Source: Pseudomonas frederiksbergensis (GTDB lineage: Bacteria > Pseudomonadota > Gammaproteobacteria > Pseudomonadales > Pseudomonadaceae). From it: a stretch of DNA of 64,000 nucleotides. Every line of letters starts with the position of its first letter. Position 1 is the stretch's first letter. A program made the position numbers and the translations under genes. The notes under the pieces were generated by a model that was not told the DNA's origin, ran no database searches, and worked only from the letters and a program-made list of their open reading frames with translations. Location of the stretch: positions 3,526,501 to 3,590,500 of the forward strand of contig NZ_FNTF01000002.1 of assembly GCF_900105495.1 (NCBI RefSeq), given 5' to 3'. Below are positions 16,818 to 25,982 of the stretch, one piece after another.

Positions 16818-18119
16818 ATGACCAATGTATGTGGCTGGATTGCGCAGGCGGGGAATTCTTCCGCTCGCGATGCTCTCAAAGGCACGCAAAAAGCCGATTG
16901 GCTGATTGTCGGTGCCGGTATCACCGGGCTGTGCGCCGCTCACACACTCGCTGAAATGCACCCGCAGGCGCGGATCGTGATTGTCGACAGGCAGCGGGCC
17001 GCGCAGGGCGCTTCGGCGCGCAATTCGGGCTTCGTGGTCGGGCATGAACATCCCTCCAAGGATGAGTTGATCGGCAACCCGGGGTTTGCTGGTTTTGAAG
17101 TCGATACCTCGATTTCACGTGCCGCCAGTGACGAAGTGCGTCAGCGCATCGCTCATCTGGGCATCGAATGTGAATTCAGGGAATCGGGCTACTTCTTCGC
17201 CGTCAACGATCCCGGCAAGTTGACCGACGTCGCGGCCAAACTGGCAACGCTACGTGCTGTTAGCGCCTCTGCGGATTTTCTGGAAGCTGAACCGCTGAGC
17301 AAAAAACTGGGCACCGCGCATTACCAGGCCGCGATCTGGTGCGGCAATGGCAACGCATTGCTGCAACCGGCGAAATATGTGAAGGGCCTGCTGGATACGC
17401 TGCCAGCTAACGTAACCCTGTTCGAAAACACCGATATCACCGGCCTGGAGCGCTTGGGCAAAGGGCGTATTCGCGCCAATGGTGCCGATGGAAGCATCGA
17501 GGCCAGGCAAGTCCTGGTGTGCCTGAACGCGTTCATTCCGCGCTCAGGGATAGAGGACAGCGGGACGTTCCCGATGGAACTCAGCGCCAGCCTGACACGG
17601 CCGCTCAGCGACGCCGAGTTCACGTCCATCGGCGCGGTTGAGCCTTGGGGCGTGCTGTCCACCCGGCCATTGGGCGCTACGGTGCGACTGACTCCAGACC
17701 GCCGCGTGATGATCCGCAACACCGCGGAATACCGTTCCCGGGATATATCCGACAGTGAGCTGCTGCACCGTCGCAAACACCATGTGCTGGGCTTGCAACG
17801 CCGTTTTCCATTCTTGAACGAGCAGGACATTCAATACACCTGGACCGGACACTTGAGCGCTTCGCGCACCGGGCAACCGTATTTTTCAAAGGTCGACGAA
17901 GGGGTGTTTGCGGTGGCCGGCTGCAATGGTTCGGGCGTCGCACGCGGCACCCTTTGGGGGCGCTTGATCGCCGAACTGGCATCCGGTGACAGCTCGCCCA
18001 TCCTCGAATCGGTGATGCGCAGGGCCCAACCGGGGTGGCTGCCGCCGCGCCCCTTTCTCGATATCGGTGCCATGCTTCGAATGCGCGTGGAGGCGATCAG
18101 GGCCAAAACAGAAATCTAG
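16818..18119 (+). CDS. DAO-family FAD-dependent oxidoreductase
   Basis: 433 residues. FAD motif 'WLIVGAGITGLCAAHTLAE' near residue 31, then 'QGASARNSGFVVG', the PuuB/DadA-type motif, and a C-terminal 'VAGCNGSGVARGTLWGRLIAEL' contact. The enzyme would oxidise a primary or secondary amine or amino acid. A polyamine-type periplasmic binding protein follows 51 bases later, so a polyamine-like or amine substrate imported by that protein is a reasonable inference. GAGGTGATGC precedes the ATG. It is distinct from, and only distantly similar to, the enzyme at 4153. Confidence 0.83.
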   Translation: MTNVCGWIAQAGNSSARDALKGTQKADWLIVGAGITGLCAAHTLAEMHPQARIVIVDRQRAAQGASARNSGFVVGHEHPSKDELIGNPGFAGFEVDTSISRAASDEVRQRIAHLGIECEFRESGYFFAVNDPGKLTDVAAKLATLRAVSASADFLEAEPLSKKLGTAHYQAAIWCGNGNALLQPAKYVKGLLDTLPANVTLFENTDITGLERLGKGRIRANGADGSIEARQVLVCLNAFIPRSGIEDSGTFPMELSASLTRPLSDAEFTSIGAVEPWGVLSTRPLGATVRLTPDRRVMIRNTAEYRSRDISDSELLHRRKHHVLGLQRRFPFLNEQDIQYTWTGHLSASRTGQPYFSKVDEGVFAVAGCNGSGVARGTLWGRLIAELASGDSSPILESVMRRAQPGWLPPRPFLDIGAMLRMRVEAIRAKTEI

Positions 18120-18170
18120 AATACCCGGCGATCAAACAATAAAAACTCATCCAACACACGGTGATTGAAC

Positions 18171-19259
18171 ATGCGCGTCAATAACATTTCCCTGATGGTC
18201 GTGCTTACGACGTTGTCGGCAGCCACCTACGCTGACGAAGTCGTCAATATTTCAAACTGGAACGGCTACATTGCCGACGACACCTTGACCACGTTCACCA
18301 GGGAATCGGGGATCAAGGCAACGTACGACATTCACGACAGCAACGAAGTGCTGGAATCCAAGTTGATGACTGGCAACACCGGCTATGACGTGGTGAGCCC
18401 TTCAAACCATTTTCTGTCCCGGTTGATCAAAGCCGGGGCGGTGCAGAAACTCGATAAAAGCCAGCTGCCGAACTGGAAAAACCTCGATCCGGCGCTGATG
18501 AAAAAACTCGAGGTCAATGATCCGGGCAACCAGTACGGTTATCCGTATATGTGGGGCACGGCGGGTATCGGCTACAACGTCGAGAAGATCAAGGCGATCT
18601 TCGGCAACACCGATGTCACCCATTCGTGGAATCTGTTTTTTGATGAAAACAACATCAAGAAACTGAGCCAGTGCGGCGTGGCGATTATCGATAACCCTAC
18701 GCAGATCCTGCCGATCACCCTGAATTACCTGGGGCTGCCGTCCCATAGTCACGAGCCGGCGGATTACAAGAAAGCCGAGCAGGCGCTGCTCAAGATCAGA
18801 CCTTATGTCCAGTATTTCCACGCCTCCAAGTACATCAGCGACCTGGCGAACGGCAATGTCTGCGCGGTGATCGGTTTCAACGGCGACATCGTGCAGGCGG
18901 CCGCCAGCGCCAAGGAAGCCAACAACGGCATCGAAATCGCTTATTCGATCCCTGACGAAGGCTCGACACTGTGGTTCGACATGGTGGTCATGCCCAAGAG
19001 CGCGCCGCACGAAAAGAATGGCTACGCCTACATGAACTACCTGCTGACGCCGCAAGTCATTGCCAACATCAGCAACAGCATCCATTACGCCAACCCCAAC
19101 CTGGCGGCGGACCAGTATGTTGTTCCTGCGGTGAAGCAGGACCTGGCGATTTATCCGCCGACAGGTGTGCTGGACAAGTTGTTTACCGTAGAGGAACTCC
19201 CCGCGGCCATCGCACGGCTGACGACCCGCCTGTGGACCAAGTTGAAAACCAATACCTGA
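18171..19259 (+). CDS. Polyamine-type ABC transporter substrate-binding protein
   Basis: 362 residues from ATG 18171 with a weak ribosome site (GGTGA). Signal peptide ending near 'AATYADEV'. The mature part is PotF/SpuD-like: 'VVNISNWNGYIADDTLTTFTRESGIKATYDIHDSNEVLESKLMTGNTGYDVVSPSNHFL', and later '[25 protein letters not shown]'. It is clearly related to the PotF at 61151. No permease or ATPase gene lies nearby, so it must borrow a transporter or act as a scavenging or sensing protein. Co-transcribed with the DAO oxidase. Confidence 0.87.
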   Translation: MRVNNISLMVVLTTLSAATYADEVVNISNWNGYIADDTLTTFTRESGIKATYDIHDSNEVLESKLMTGNTGYDVVSPSNHFLSRLIKAGAVQKLDKSQLPNWKNLDPALMKKLEVNDPGNQYGYPYMWGTAGIGYNVEKIKAIFGNTDVTHSWNLFFDENNIKKLSQCGVAIIDNPTQILPITLNYLGLPSHSHEPADYKKAEQALLKIRPYVQYFHASKYISDLANGNVCAVIGFNGDIVQAAASAKEANNGIEIAYSIPDEGSTLWFDMVVMPKSAPHEKNGYAYMNYLLTPQVIANISNSIHYANPNLAADQYVVPAVKQDLAIYPPTGVLDKLFTVEELPAAIARLTTRLWTKLKTNT

Positions 19260-19262
19260 TGA

Positions 19263-19778
19263 TCAGGTGTAGGCCAATAACCGACCGCACAACACCACGC
19301 TGACCCATAACCCAATCGAAAGCAGCGCCTGGATTTTTGCGATTCCAGGCGCCGCAGCACCCGTGTTCCACTGGGTGACCGAGCGGTATATCCCGACGTG
19401 GAAAAGCGCAGCGTTGAGCCCGGCAGTAGCGATCAGACATAGTTTCAGGATGAAGATGTCATTCGATGCGAAGTCGTGGGGATGGGCGGAAAACATCATC
19501 AGCCCGGCGGGCACGATCAACAGCAGTGCGAGGACGGACCAGGTCAGCAGGTGGCGAGCCAGGGCCGTTACGGCAATCTCTTTCGACAGCCCAAGGACCC
19601 GCAGATCGAACATCACGACAGAGCCGACCAGCACTGAAAATCCGATGATGTGAACCACTTCGACCATCGGATACAGCCACAGGTCACCGCGCATGGCCGC
19701 GCCAAGCTGCGACTCGCCGACCCAGTCCAGCCAGCTGCCCGGACTCGATCCGGCGCTGGTATCACTGGCCTGCATCAC
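19263..19778 (-). CDS. Membrane protein, DUF6644-like
   Basis: 171 residues with about four hydrophobic segments: 'VEVVHIIGFSVLVGSVVMFDLRVLGL', 'LLTWSVLALLLIVPAGLMMFSA', 'ILKLCLIATAGLNAALFH' and 'IQALLSIGLWVSVVLCGRLL'. Histidines inside and near the segments (VVHIIG, RHLL, SAHPHDF, LFHVG) resemble the haem- or metal-binding layout of small integral membrane proteins of this class. The start overlaps the DUF6152 gene by four bases (ATGA), so the two are translationally coupled. Function unknown; the family label is by eye. Confidence 0.6.
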   Translation of the reverse strand: MMQASDTSAGSSPGSWLDWVGESQLGAAMRGDLWLYPMVEVVHIIGFSVLVGSVVMFDLRVLGLSKEIAVTALARHLLTWSVLALLLIVPAGLMMFSAHPHDFASNDIFILKLCLIATAGLNAALFHVGIYRSVTQWNTGAAAPGIAKIQALLSIGLWVSVVLCGRLLAYT

Positions 19779-20125
19779 CGCAACTCGGTGGTCTTGTCGC
19801 CGACCGTGATGCGTTCGGCGCGCATCTCATCGGGTTTGTTGCGATTCTGATAGCCGACCACGCTGGCGGTGTTACCCACACTCAGCATCTCCCGGGAAAG
19901 GCCGCGGTTCTCCATGCGCGAGGGCGGTGCCAGGACGACGTTCCAGGTTTTGTCTGGTGTTTTGAGACGCACGAAGCCGTGCGGATGGGAGTAACCGGAT
20001 TCTTCTATCGTGCCGTTCAGCTGCAGGGGATTGCTGGAGTCGTATTCACTCCAGCCGTGATGCGCGAACGCCGCCGTCGCAGCCAGTAACAGTGACAATC
20101 CAATGCTGCCGAGCATGCCTTTCAT
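19775..20125 (-). CDS. DUF6152 family periplasmic protein
   Basis: 116 residues from ATG 20125 (AGGAG 7 bases upstream). Signal peptide 'GSIGLSLLLAATAAFA', then the family signature 'HHGWSEYDSS' at the mature N-terminus, a double histidine suited to metal binding. Further features are 'GTIEESGYSHPHGFVRLKTPDKTWNVVLAPPSRMENRGLSREML' and 'VGYQNRNKPDEMRAERITV', an OB-like beta domain. It is paired with the membrane protein downstream by an ATGA overlap. No experimentally known function. Confidence 0.72.
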   Translation of the reverse strand: MKGMLGSIGLSLLLAATAAFAHHGWSEYDSSNPLQLNGTIEESGYSHPHGFVRLKTPDKTWNVVLAPPSRMENRGLSREMLSVGNTASVVGYQNRNKPDEMRAERITVGDKTTELR

Positions 20126-20292
20126 GGCAAGTCTCCTGTTGCAGATCATTGATCAACGTGAGTCCTGACGTGTTTTCGCCACAGAGGTTTTTAGAATAGC
20201 CCGACATTTTTCAGCATTGCGCCGAGCAAATGTTTCTGAAGAAGTAGATGTTTGAATATCAATAGCTTGCTTGTCGGCTATTGTCCTGTTCC

Positions 20293-21501
20293 TCACAACA
20301 GCATATTCAACAGCCACCCCGCGACCCCGCAGCCGACCACTACCAGCCACGGCGGGAGTTTCCAGAACATCAATGCAACCAAAGCGATCAGTGCCAAACC
20401 GAAGTCCTGCGGCTTGAAAATGGCACTGGTCCAGACAGGCTGGTACAGCGCCGCCAACAACAAGCCGACCACCGCTGCATTGACGCCGGCCAGCGCGGCC
20501 TGTGTGCGCAAACTGCGGCGCAAGCGCTCCCAAAAAGGCAAGACCCCCACGATCAACAGAAAGGACGGCACAAAGATCGCCAACAAGCAGATCATGCCGC
20601 CGATCCAGCCCGACGGGGCGAGGTTCATCGAGGCGCCGAGGAACGCGGCGAAGGTGAACAAGGGGCCGGGAACGGCCTGCGCGGCACCATATCCGGCAAG
20701 AAAGGTTTCGTTGTCGACCCAGCCAGAAGGCACCACCTCGGCTTGCAGCAGTGGCAAAACAACGTGCCCCCCGCCGAATACCAGTGAGCCGGACCGGTAG
20801 AAGGCATCCACCATCGCCACGGTTTGACTGGGCAGCAACTGGGTCAAGAGCGGCAAGCCAACCAGCAATGCCAGGAACAGCGACAGCCAGAGCGCCCCGG
20901 CCCGGGGGCTGATCGTGATCGGCAGAGGCTCGTGCCTGGCACTCTGATCGGGTTTGAACAACAGTAGGCCGGCCAGGCCCGCAGCGGCAATCACGCTGAC
21001 CTGTCCCCAGGCGGACGGTTCAAGCAGGGCGACGCAGGCTGCACTGACCATGAGGGTGACTCGCAGTACGTCCGTGCACAGGTTGCGTGCCATGCCCCAG
21101 ACCGCTTGCGCAACCACCGCGACAGCCACCACTTTGAGGCCGTGCAACGCGCCGGGCGCGAGGGCCGTGCCGAAATGGGAAATGCCCAGTGCAAACAGGA
21201 TCAGTGCAATGGCCGAAGGTAGCGTGAAACCCGTCCAGGCGGCCAGCGCCCCACGATATCCCGCCCGAGACAGACCCAGCGCCATGCCGACCTGACTGCT
21301 GGCCGGACCCGGCAGGAATTGGCAGAGCGCGACCAGATCCGCATAGCTGCGCTCGGTCAGCCAGCGTCGTCGTGTGACGAACTCCTCACGGAAGTAACCC
21401 AGGTGTGCAATGGGCCCGCCGAAAGAAGTCAGCCCGAGGCGCAGGAAGATCAAAAACACCGACCACGCGCTGCTGCGGTCATCGGTATGAGGGTTGGTCA
21501 T
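20293..21501 (-). CDS. chrA: Chromate transporter, CHR family (long chain)
   Basis: 402 residues from ATG 21501 with AGGAAG upstream. Two homologous halves, each starting with the CHR motif: 'FLIFLRLGLTSFGGPIAHLGYFREEFV' near residue 15 and 'FYRSGSLVFGGGHVVLPLLQAEVV' in the second half. 'CQFLPGPASSQVGMALG' and 'AQAVPGPLFTFAAFLG' are the paired PGP loops. About ten membrane segments. ChrA exports chromate, which mimics sulphate. No chrB or other resistance gene accompanies it. Confidence 0.92.
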   Translation of the reverse strand: MTNPHTDDRSSAWSVFLIFLRLGLTSFGGPIAHLGYFREEFVTRRRWLTERSYADLVALCQFLPGPASSQVGMALGLSRAGYRGALAAWTGFTLPSAIALILFALGISHFGTALAPGALHGLKVVAVAVVAQAVWGMARNLCTDVLRVTLMVSAACVALLEPSAWGQVSVIAAAGLAGLLLFKPDQSARHEPLPITISPRAGALWLSLFLALLVGLPLLTQLLPSQTVAMVDAFYRSGSLVFGGGHVVLPLLQAEVVPSGWVDNETFLAGYGAAQAVPGPLFTFAAFLGASMNLAPSGWIGGMICLLAIFVPSFLLIVGVLPFWERLRRSLRTQAALAGVNAAVVGLLLAALYQPVWTSAIFKPQDFGLALIALVALMFWKLPPWLVVVGCGVAGWLLNMLL

Positions 21502-21683
21502 GTGTTCATCTTCCTGGTTCGAGCGAGTCCGTTTCATAGGCGAGTGACGATAGCGAATTCGTTAAATGCTGTCTCCCTAACCATGGCCTACGCTTATTGG
21601 CAGGCCAATGTGCATCGAGCAGGCTTTTCGCCCTGGTCGATTGCCCCGGCACCTATAAAAACAATGCAATCGGGAGACAACTT

Positions 21684-22655
21684 ATGTCCGCTTTGTTCCG
21701 TCGATTCAGCCGCTGCATCGCAACGGCCGTTACCGCAGCTGCGCTCGCGACACCGGCCTTTGCGCTGGACACCGTCAAGTTCATGGCCCCGGGTTCCGTG
21801 GGGGGTGGCTATGACCAGACCGCCAGGGTTCTGGGCAAAGCCATGGTCGAGGCCAACACGGCCAAATCCACCACGTTCGAGAACAAGGGCGGAGCAGGGG
21901 GGACGTTGGGGCTGGCGCAGTTCGCCAACAGCACCAAGGGCGATCCGAATGCGCTGCTGGTTGTCGGCGCGATCATGGTCACTGCCATTGAACAGAACAA
22001 GCCGCAAATCACCTTGAAGGACGTGACGCCGATTGCCCGTCTGTTCACCGAATACAACGTGATTGCCGTGCGCAAGGAGTCTGAATTCAAAACCCTGGAG
22101 GACTTGTTGAAAGTCTTCAAGGACAAGCCGACCAGTATTTCCTGGGGCGGTGGCTCCAAGGGGTCGATCGATCACATCGGTATTGCCGAGTTGGCCGCGA
22201 AAATGGGTGTCCCGGTCAACAAGGTGAACTACGTCGCCTTCGCGGGTGGGGGTGAAGTCGTTGCTCAGGCATTGGGCGGTCAGATCAAGGTGATCACCGG
22301 TGGTTATGCCGAGCTTGGCCAATACATCAGGAACGGCCAGTTCCGAGTACTCGCCATCGGCGCACCAGAACGCGTTGAAGGCATCGATGCACCGACTCTC
22401 AAAGAGAAAGGCTACGACGTGACCATTGGCAACTGGCGGGGTGTTTACGGTGCCGCAGGCCTTACGCCCGAGCAGCGCAAGGAAGTGATCGACGCTGTCG
22501 TGGCCGCCAGCAACAGCAAAGTCTGGAAAGACAATATCGACACCAACAAATGGTCACCCAACGTCCTGACCGGCGATGAGTTCGGCAAATTCGTCGACGA
22601 AGAGCATGTGCGGCTGCGTGCGATGCTGGTCGAGGTCGGGCTGGTTTCGAAATGA
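21684..22655 (+). CDS. tctC: Tripartite tricarboxylate transporter binding protein TctC
   Basis: 323 residues from ATG 21684 with GGGAG upstream. Signal peptide ending 'AALATPAFA'. The mature Bug/TctC fold has 'KFMAPGSVGGGYDQTARVLGKAM', 'TFENKGGAGGTLGLAQF', 'ISWGGGSKGSIDHIG', and a C-terminal 'FGKFVDEEHVRLRAMLVEVGLV'. The protein captures citrate or a related di- or tricarboxylate in the periplasm for the TctAB permease. The gene for TctB overlaps its stop by four bases. Confidence 0.92.
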   Translation: MSALFRRFSRCIATAVTAAALATPAFALDTVKFMAPGSVGGGYDQTARVLGKAMVEANTAKSTTFENKGGAGGTLGLAQFANSTKGDPNALLVVGAIMVTAIEQNKPQITLKDVTPIARLFTEYNVIAVRKESEFKTLEDLLKVFKDKPTSISWGGGSKGSIDHIGIAELAAKMGVPVNKVNYVAFAGGGEVVAQALGGQIKVITGGYAELGQYIRNGQFRVLAIGAPERVEGIDAPTLKEKGYDVTIGNWRGVYGAAGLTPEQRKEVIDAVVAASNSKVWKDNIDTNKWSPNVLTGDEFGKFVDEEHVRLRAMLVEVGLVSK

Positions 22656-23146
22656 CCCAGCCTCGCGCAATCGTGCCGGTACAACTGGCGATCGGCGTGG
22701 GCGTGATTGCCATCAGCGCCGTGTTGGCGGTGGGCGCATTCCGGTTTCCGCCCGAGATGGGGTTCGTCATCCTGGGAGCCCACGTCTATCCGTACGGTGT
22801 CGCGGTGTTCCTGGGTGTGGTCGGGCTGTTGCTGTGTTATCAGGCCGTCACCGGTGGTTTTCGCGAGCTGGCAGACCACAGCGCCGAATCTGCCCAAGCG
22901 CTGCCCGGCGGCAAAGCCGGCGCAGCCTGGGTGACCGCGGGGCTGGTGGGGGTGGCCGTGCTGATTAACCTCATCGGCTTCGTATTGGCTGCCGGGCTGC
23001 TGTTTGCCTGTTCGGCGCGGGGGTTTGGCAGTCGCCGGCCGGTGAAGGACCTCGCCATCGGCATTGCCCTGACCCTGCCGATTTACTGGCTGTTCAATGC
23101 CGGGCTAGGGGTTTCCCTGCCGCCCCTTGTCAACGCCTGGATCTGA
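22652..23146 (+). CDS. tctB: Tripartite tricarboxylate transporter TctB, small membrane subunit
   Basis: 164 residues, about four hydrophobic segments ('QLAIGVGVIAISAVLAVGAF', 'GVAVFLGVVGLLLCYQAV', 'AAWVTAGLVGVAVLINLIGF', 'LAIGIALTLPIYWLFNAGLG'). The last matches the TctB family end ('...FvLPLP' replaced by 'VSLPPLVNAWI'). Translationally coupled to tctC (ATGA overlap) and followed by tctA after 24 bases. Confidence 0.9.
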   Translation: MTQPRAIVPVQLAIGVGVIAISAVLAVGAFRFPPEMGFVILGAHVYPYGVAVFLGVVGLLLCYQAVTGGFRELADHSAESAQALPGGKAGAAWVTAGLVGVAVLINLIGFVLAAGLLFACSARGFGSRRPVKDLAIGIALTLPIYWLFNAGLGVSLPPLVNAWI

Positions 23147-23170
23147 TCCGGGCCGAAGGAGGTAAACAAG

Positions 23171-24679
23171 GTGGACACTCTCGCGAACCTGGCCATTGGT
23201 TTTTCCGCTGCGCTGACCCCGATCAATTTGATGTGGGGCTTTATCGGCTGTTTGCTCGGCACCGCCATTGGTGTCTTGCCGGGTATCGGGCCGGCGCTGA
23301 CCGTTGCGCTGCTGCTGCCGATCACCGCCAAGGTCGATCCTACGGGGGCCTTGATCATGTTCGCCGGGATTTATTACGGCGCGCAGTTTGGTGGCTCGAC
23401 CACTTCCATCCTGCTCAATACGCCCGGTGAATCGTCCTCCATGGTCACGGCCCTGGAAGGCAATCTCATGGCGCGCAACGGCCGGGCAGGACCGGCCCTG
23501 GCGACGGCTGCGATAGGCTCATTTGTGGCCGGCACCATCGCGACGGTGTTCCTGACGTTATTTGCCCCGATTGTTGCGACGCTGGCGCTCAGGTTTGGTC
23601 CTGCCGAGTATTTCGCGATTCTGGTGCTGTCCTTCACCACGGTGTCTGCGGTACTCGGCGCTTCGATGCTGCGCGGTTTTGTTTCGCTCGGGATTGGGCT
23701 GACCATCGGCTTGATCGGCCTGGACTCAACCTCGGGCATCGCTCGTTACACCCTGGCGGTGCCGGAGTTGGTGGATGGCATCGAAGTTGTGCTCGTGGCG
23801 GTCGGTTTGTTTGCCGTGGGTGAGGCGTTGTATAGCCTGCTTTATCAGAAAGAAGAAGCGTCTGGCCGGCACCGTTTAACCTCGTTGTGGATGACGCGCG
23901 CTGACTGGAAACGCTCGGTTCCTGCCTGGTTGCGCGGCACGTTGATCGGCTTTCCATTCGGGTCGATTCCTGCGGGGGGCGCTGAGATTCCGACGTTCCT
24001 GTCCTATTCGGCAGAACGCAAACTGAGCAAATACCCGAAAGAGTTTGCGGGCAACAAGGGCAAGGGGGCGATCGAGGGGGTTGCCGGACCCGAGGCGGCC
24101 AACAACGCGAGCGCGACGGGTTCTTTGGTACCACTGCTGACGCTCGGCATTCCGACGTCCGCCACCGCGGCGATTCTGTTGGCCGCGTTCCAGAACTACA
24201 ACCTGCAACCGGGGCCGATGCTCTTCCAGACGTCGGGAGAATTGGTCTGGACGCTGGTGGCTTCGCTGTATGTCGGCAACGTGATTTTGTTGGTGTTGAA
24301 TCTTCCGTTGGTGGGGCTGTGGGTCAAGCTCCTGCAGATTCCCCGGCCGTACCTGAACGCGGGGATTCTGGTGTTTGCCACCATCGGGGTGTACGGCATG
24401 CGTCACTCTTCCTTCGATCTTTTGCTGATGTTGGCGATTGGGTGGGGCGGGGTCTTGATGCGTCGTTTCGACTTTCCCGTCGCGCCGGTGATCGTCGGCA
24501 TGCTGCTGGGGCCGATGGCTGAAAAGCAGCTGCGCAATGCGTTGTCCATCAGCGAGGGAGACTGGCTGGTGTTTGTGACGCAACCGATATCGGCTGCGTT
24601 CCTTGCGCTGACGCTGCTGGTGCTGTTGGTTCCGTATGTGCTGCATGCTCGCGGTATCAAGTTGCATGAGGATGATTGA
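23171..24679 (+). CDS. tctA: Tripartite tricarboxylate transporter TctA, large membrane subunit
   Basis: 502 residues, starting at GTG 23171 behind a perfect GGAGGT. Polytopic, with the family hallmarks '[25 protein letters not shown]', '[30 protein letters not shown]' and '[36 protein letters not shown]'. It is the ion-coupled channel subunit for citrate-type substrates. The tctDE sensor-regulator pair normally found with Salmonella-type tct is absent within the window. Confidence 0.93.
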   Translation: MDTLANLAIGFSAALTPINLMWGFIGCLLGTAIGVLPGIGPALTVALLLPITAKVDPTGALIMFAGIYYGAQFGGSTTSILLNTPGESSSMVTALEGNLMARNGRAGPALATAAIGSFVAGTIATVFLTLFAPIVATLALRFGPAEYFAILVLSFTTVSAVLGASMLRGFVSLGIGLTIGLIGLDSTSGIARYTLAVPELVDGIEVVLVAVGLFAVGEALYSLLYQKEEASGRHRLTSLWMTRADWKRSVPAWLRGTLIGFPFGSIPAGGAEIPTFLSYSAERKLSKYPKEFAGNKGKGAIEGVAGPEAANNASATGSLVPLLTLGIPTSATAAILLAAFQNYNLQPGPMLFQTSGELVWTLVASLYVGNVILLVLNLPLVGLWVKLLQIPRPYLNAGILVFATIGVYGMRHSSFDLLLMLAIGWGGVLMRRFDFPVAPVIVGMLLGPMAEKQLRNALSISEGDWLVFVTQPISAAFLALTLLVLLVPYVLHARGIKLHEDD

Positions 24680-24705
24680 TTGCAGTGGCCGGTGCAGCCG
24701 CTGGG

Positions 24706-24769
24706 TGTTCACTTAAGGTCGGGGGGCATCACCGCAGAAACGGATATGTCCCCCAACCCTAAGTGAACA
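24706..24769. repeat. Long inverted repeat between convergent genes
   Basis: Left arm TGTTCACTTAAGGTCGGGGG at 24706-24725, right arm at 24750-24769. They pair at 18 of 20 positions around a 24-base loop. It lies between tctA and ohr, where it could act as a bidirectional terminator. Part of the loop and right arm recurs at 14875-14901, which argues for a dispersed element. Confidence 0.6.
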
Positions 24770-24772
24770 GCA

Positions 24773-25192
24773 TCAAACCAGATTGATCGTGACGTCGATG
24801 TTGCCACGGGTCGCCTTCGAGTACGGGCACCGCTGATGGGCACCATCCACCACTGCCCGTGCGACAACAGGGTCCAGACCCGGAAGGCTGACATTGAGGC
24901 GCGCCTGGAGGAAAAAGGCGTCTTCGGTCTTGCCCAGGTCCACTTCGGCATCGACGGCAACGTCACTCGGCAGGGTCACCTTCAACGCGACAGCCGCCTT
25001 AGCCATTGCACCGATGAAACAGGCCGACCAACCCGCAGCCAGCAGCTGTTCGGGATTGGTGCCACTCCCTGACGAACCAGGGGCGGAAAGCTTGATGTCC
25101 AAACGTCCATCGTCGCTTCGCGCCTCGCCGTTACGGCCTCCGGTGGTGTGGGTCTTGCCGGTGTAAAGCACGGTTTCGATTTCATTGATCAT
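24773..25192 (-). CDS. ohr: Organic hydroperoxide resistance protein (Ohr)
   Basis: 139 residues, the normal length of Ohr. It opens 'IETVLYTGKTHTTGGRNGEARSDDGRLDIKLS' and has both catalytic cysteines: 'GWSACFIGAM' (peroxidatic) and 'HQRCPYSKAT' (resolving). Ohr detoxifies fatty-acid and peroxynitrite-type hydroperoxides with lipoylated proteins as reductant. No ohrR regulator gene is adjacent. The neighbour at 25396 is MsrA, another oxidative damage enzyme. Confidence 0.93.
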   Translation of the reverse strand: MINEIETVLYTGKTHTTGGRNGEARSDDGRLDIKLSAPGSSGSGTNPEQLLAAGWSACFIGAMAKAAVALKVTLPSDVAVDAEVDLGKTEDAFFLQARLNVSLPGLDPVVARAVVDGAHQRCPYSKATRGNIDVTINLV

Positions 25193-25395
25193 GAGGTGAC
25201 TCCTGCTGGGGGTGGGCTCTTTAGCCTGGGTTCATCGGAGAACATCAGGTGTGCGACGCCGCCCACTTTTTCACCTTCATGTACTGCGTATGTGTCCTGA
25301 TCCGGCAGTTGTGTATGGCTGTGTAAGATCGCCCGCGAACATACAGAGCGATACAAATCATCTTGCCTCCGACTCTTCGCAAGTGTGCCGCACCA

Positions 25396-25902
25396 TTACC
25401 CTCGTTTGGGCAGTTTCCAGTCTGGCCGAATGAAATGGCAGGTGTAACCGTTGGGGTAGTGTTCGAGGTAGTCCTGATGTTCCGGTTCTGCTTCCCAGAA
25501 CGGGCCTGCGGGCATGATTTCAGTGACGACCTTGTCGGGCCAGAGGCCGGATGCATCAGCATCGGCCACCGTGTCCTCGGCCACCTGCTTCTGTTCATCG
25601 TTGAGATAGAAGAGCGCCGAGCGGTAGCTCATACCCACATCGTTACCCTGACGATTCTTCGTCGTCGGGTCGTGAATCTGAAAGAAAAACTCGAGGATCT
25701 GGCGATAGCTGATCTGGTCCGGATCGAACACAATCTCGATCGCTTCCGCGTGCGTGCCATGATTGCGGTAAGTCGCATTGGGCACATCGCCGCCGGAGTA
25801 GCCCACCCGCGTGGACACTACGCCGGGGTAGCGTCTCAGCAAATCCTGCATGCCCCAGAAGCAGCCACCGGCCAGGATGGCAGTTTCAGTTCGCGTCGTC
25901 AT
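25396..25902 (-). CDS. msrA: Peptide methionine sulphoxide reductase MsrA
   Basis: 168 residues from ATG 25902 (GGGAGG upstream). The catalytic motif GGCFWGMQ is at residues 12-19. It is followed by '[55 protein letters not shown]' and '[15 protein letters not shown]', as in short MsrA enzymes. It reduces methionine-S-sulphoxide with thioredoxin. The C-terminus ends '[21 protein letters not shown]'; the cysteine there may serve as resolving residue. Confidence 0.95.
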   Translation of the reverse strand: MTTRTETAILAGGCFWGMQDLLRRYPGVVSTRVGYSGGDVPNATYRNHGTHAEAIEIVFDPDQISYRQILEFFFQIHDPTTKNRQGNDVGMSYRSALFYLNDEQKQVAEDTVADADASGLWPDKVVTEIMPAGPFWEAEPEHQDYLEHYPNGYTCHFIRPDWKLPKRG

Positions 25903-25982
25903 AGTACGGTCCCTCCCATCAGTGAATTTGGCATCAGGTCTCAATCTACCTCATGTGCTTTCGCTTTTTTGGCCAAAAGCGT

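Noticed and set aside
23876..24712. 278-codon open frame antisense to tctA
   Set aside because: Composition dominated by Gln, Arg and His with no domain; it opposes a clear transporter gene.
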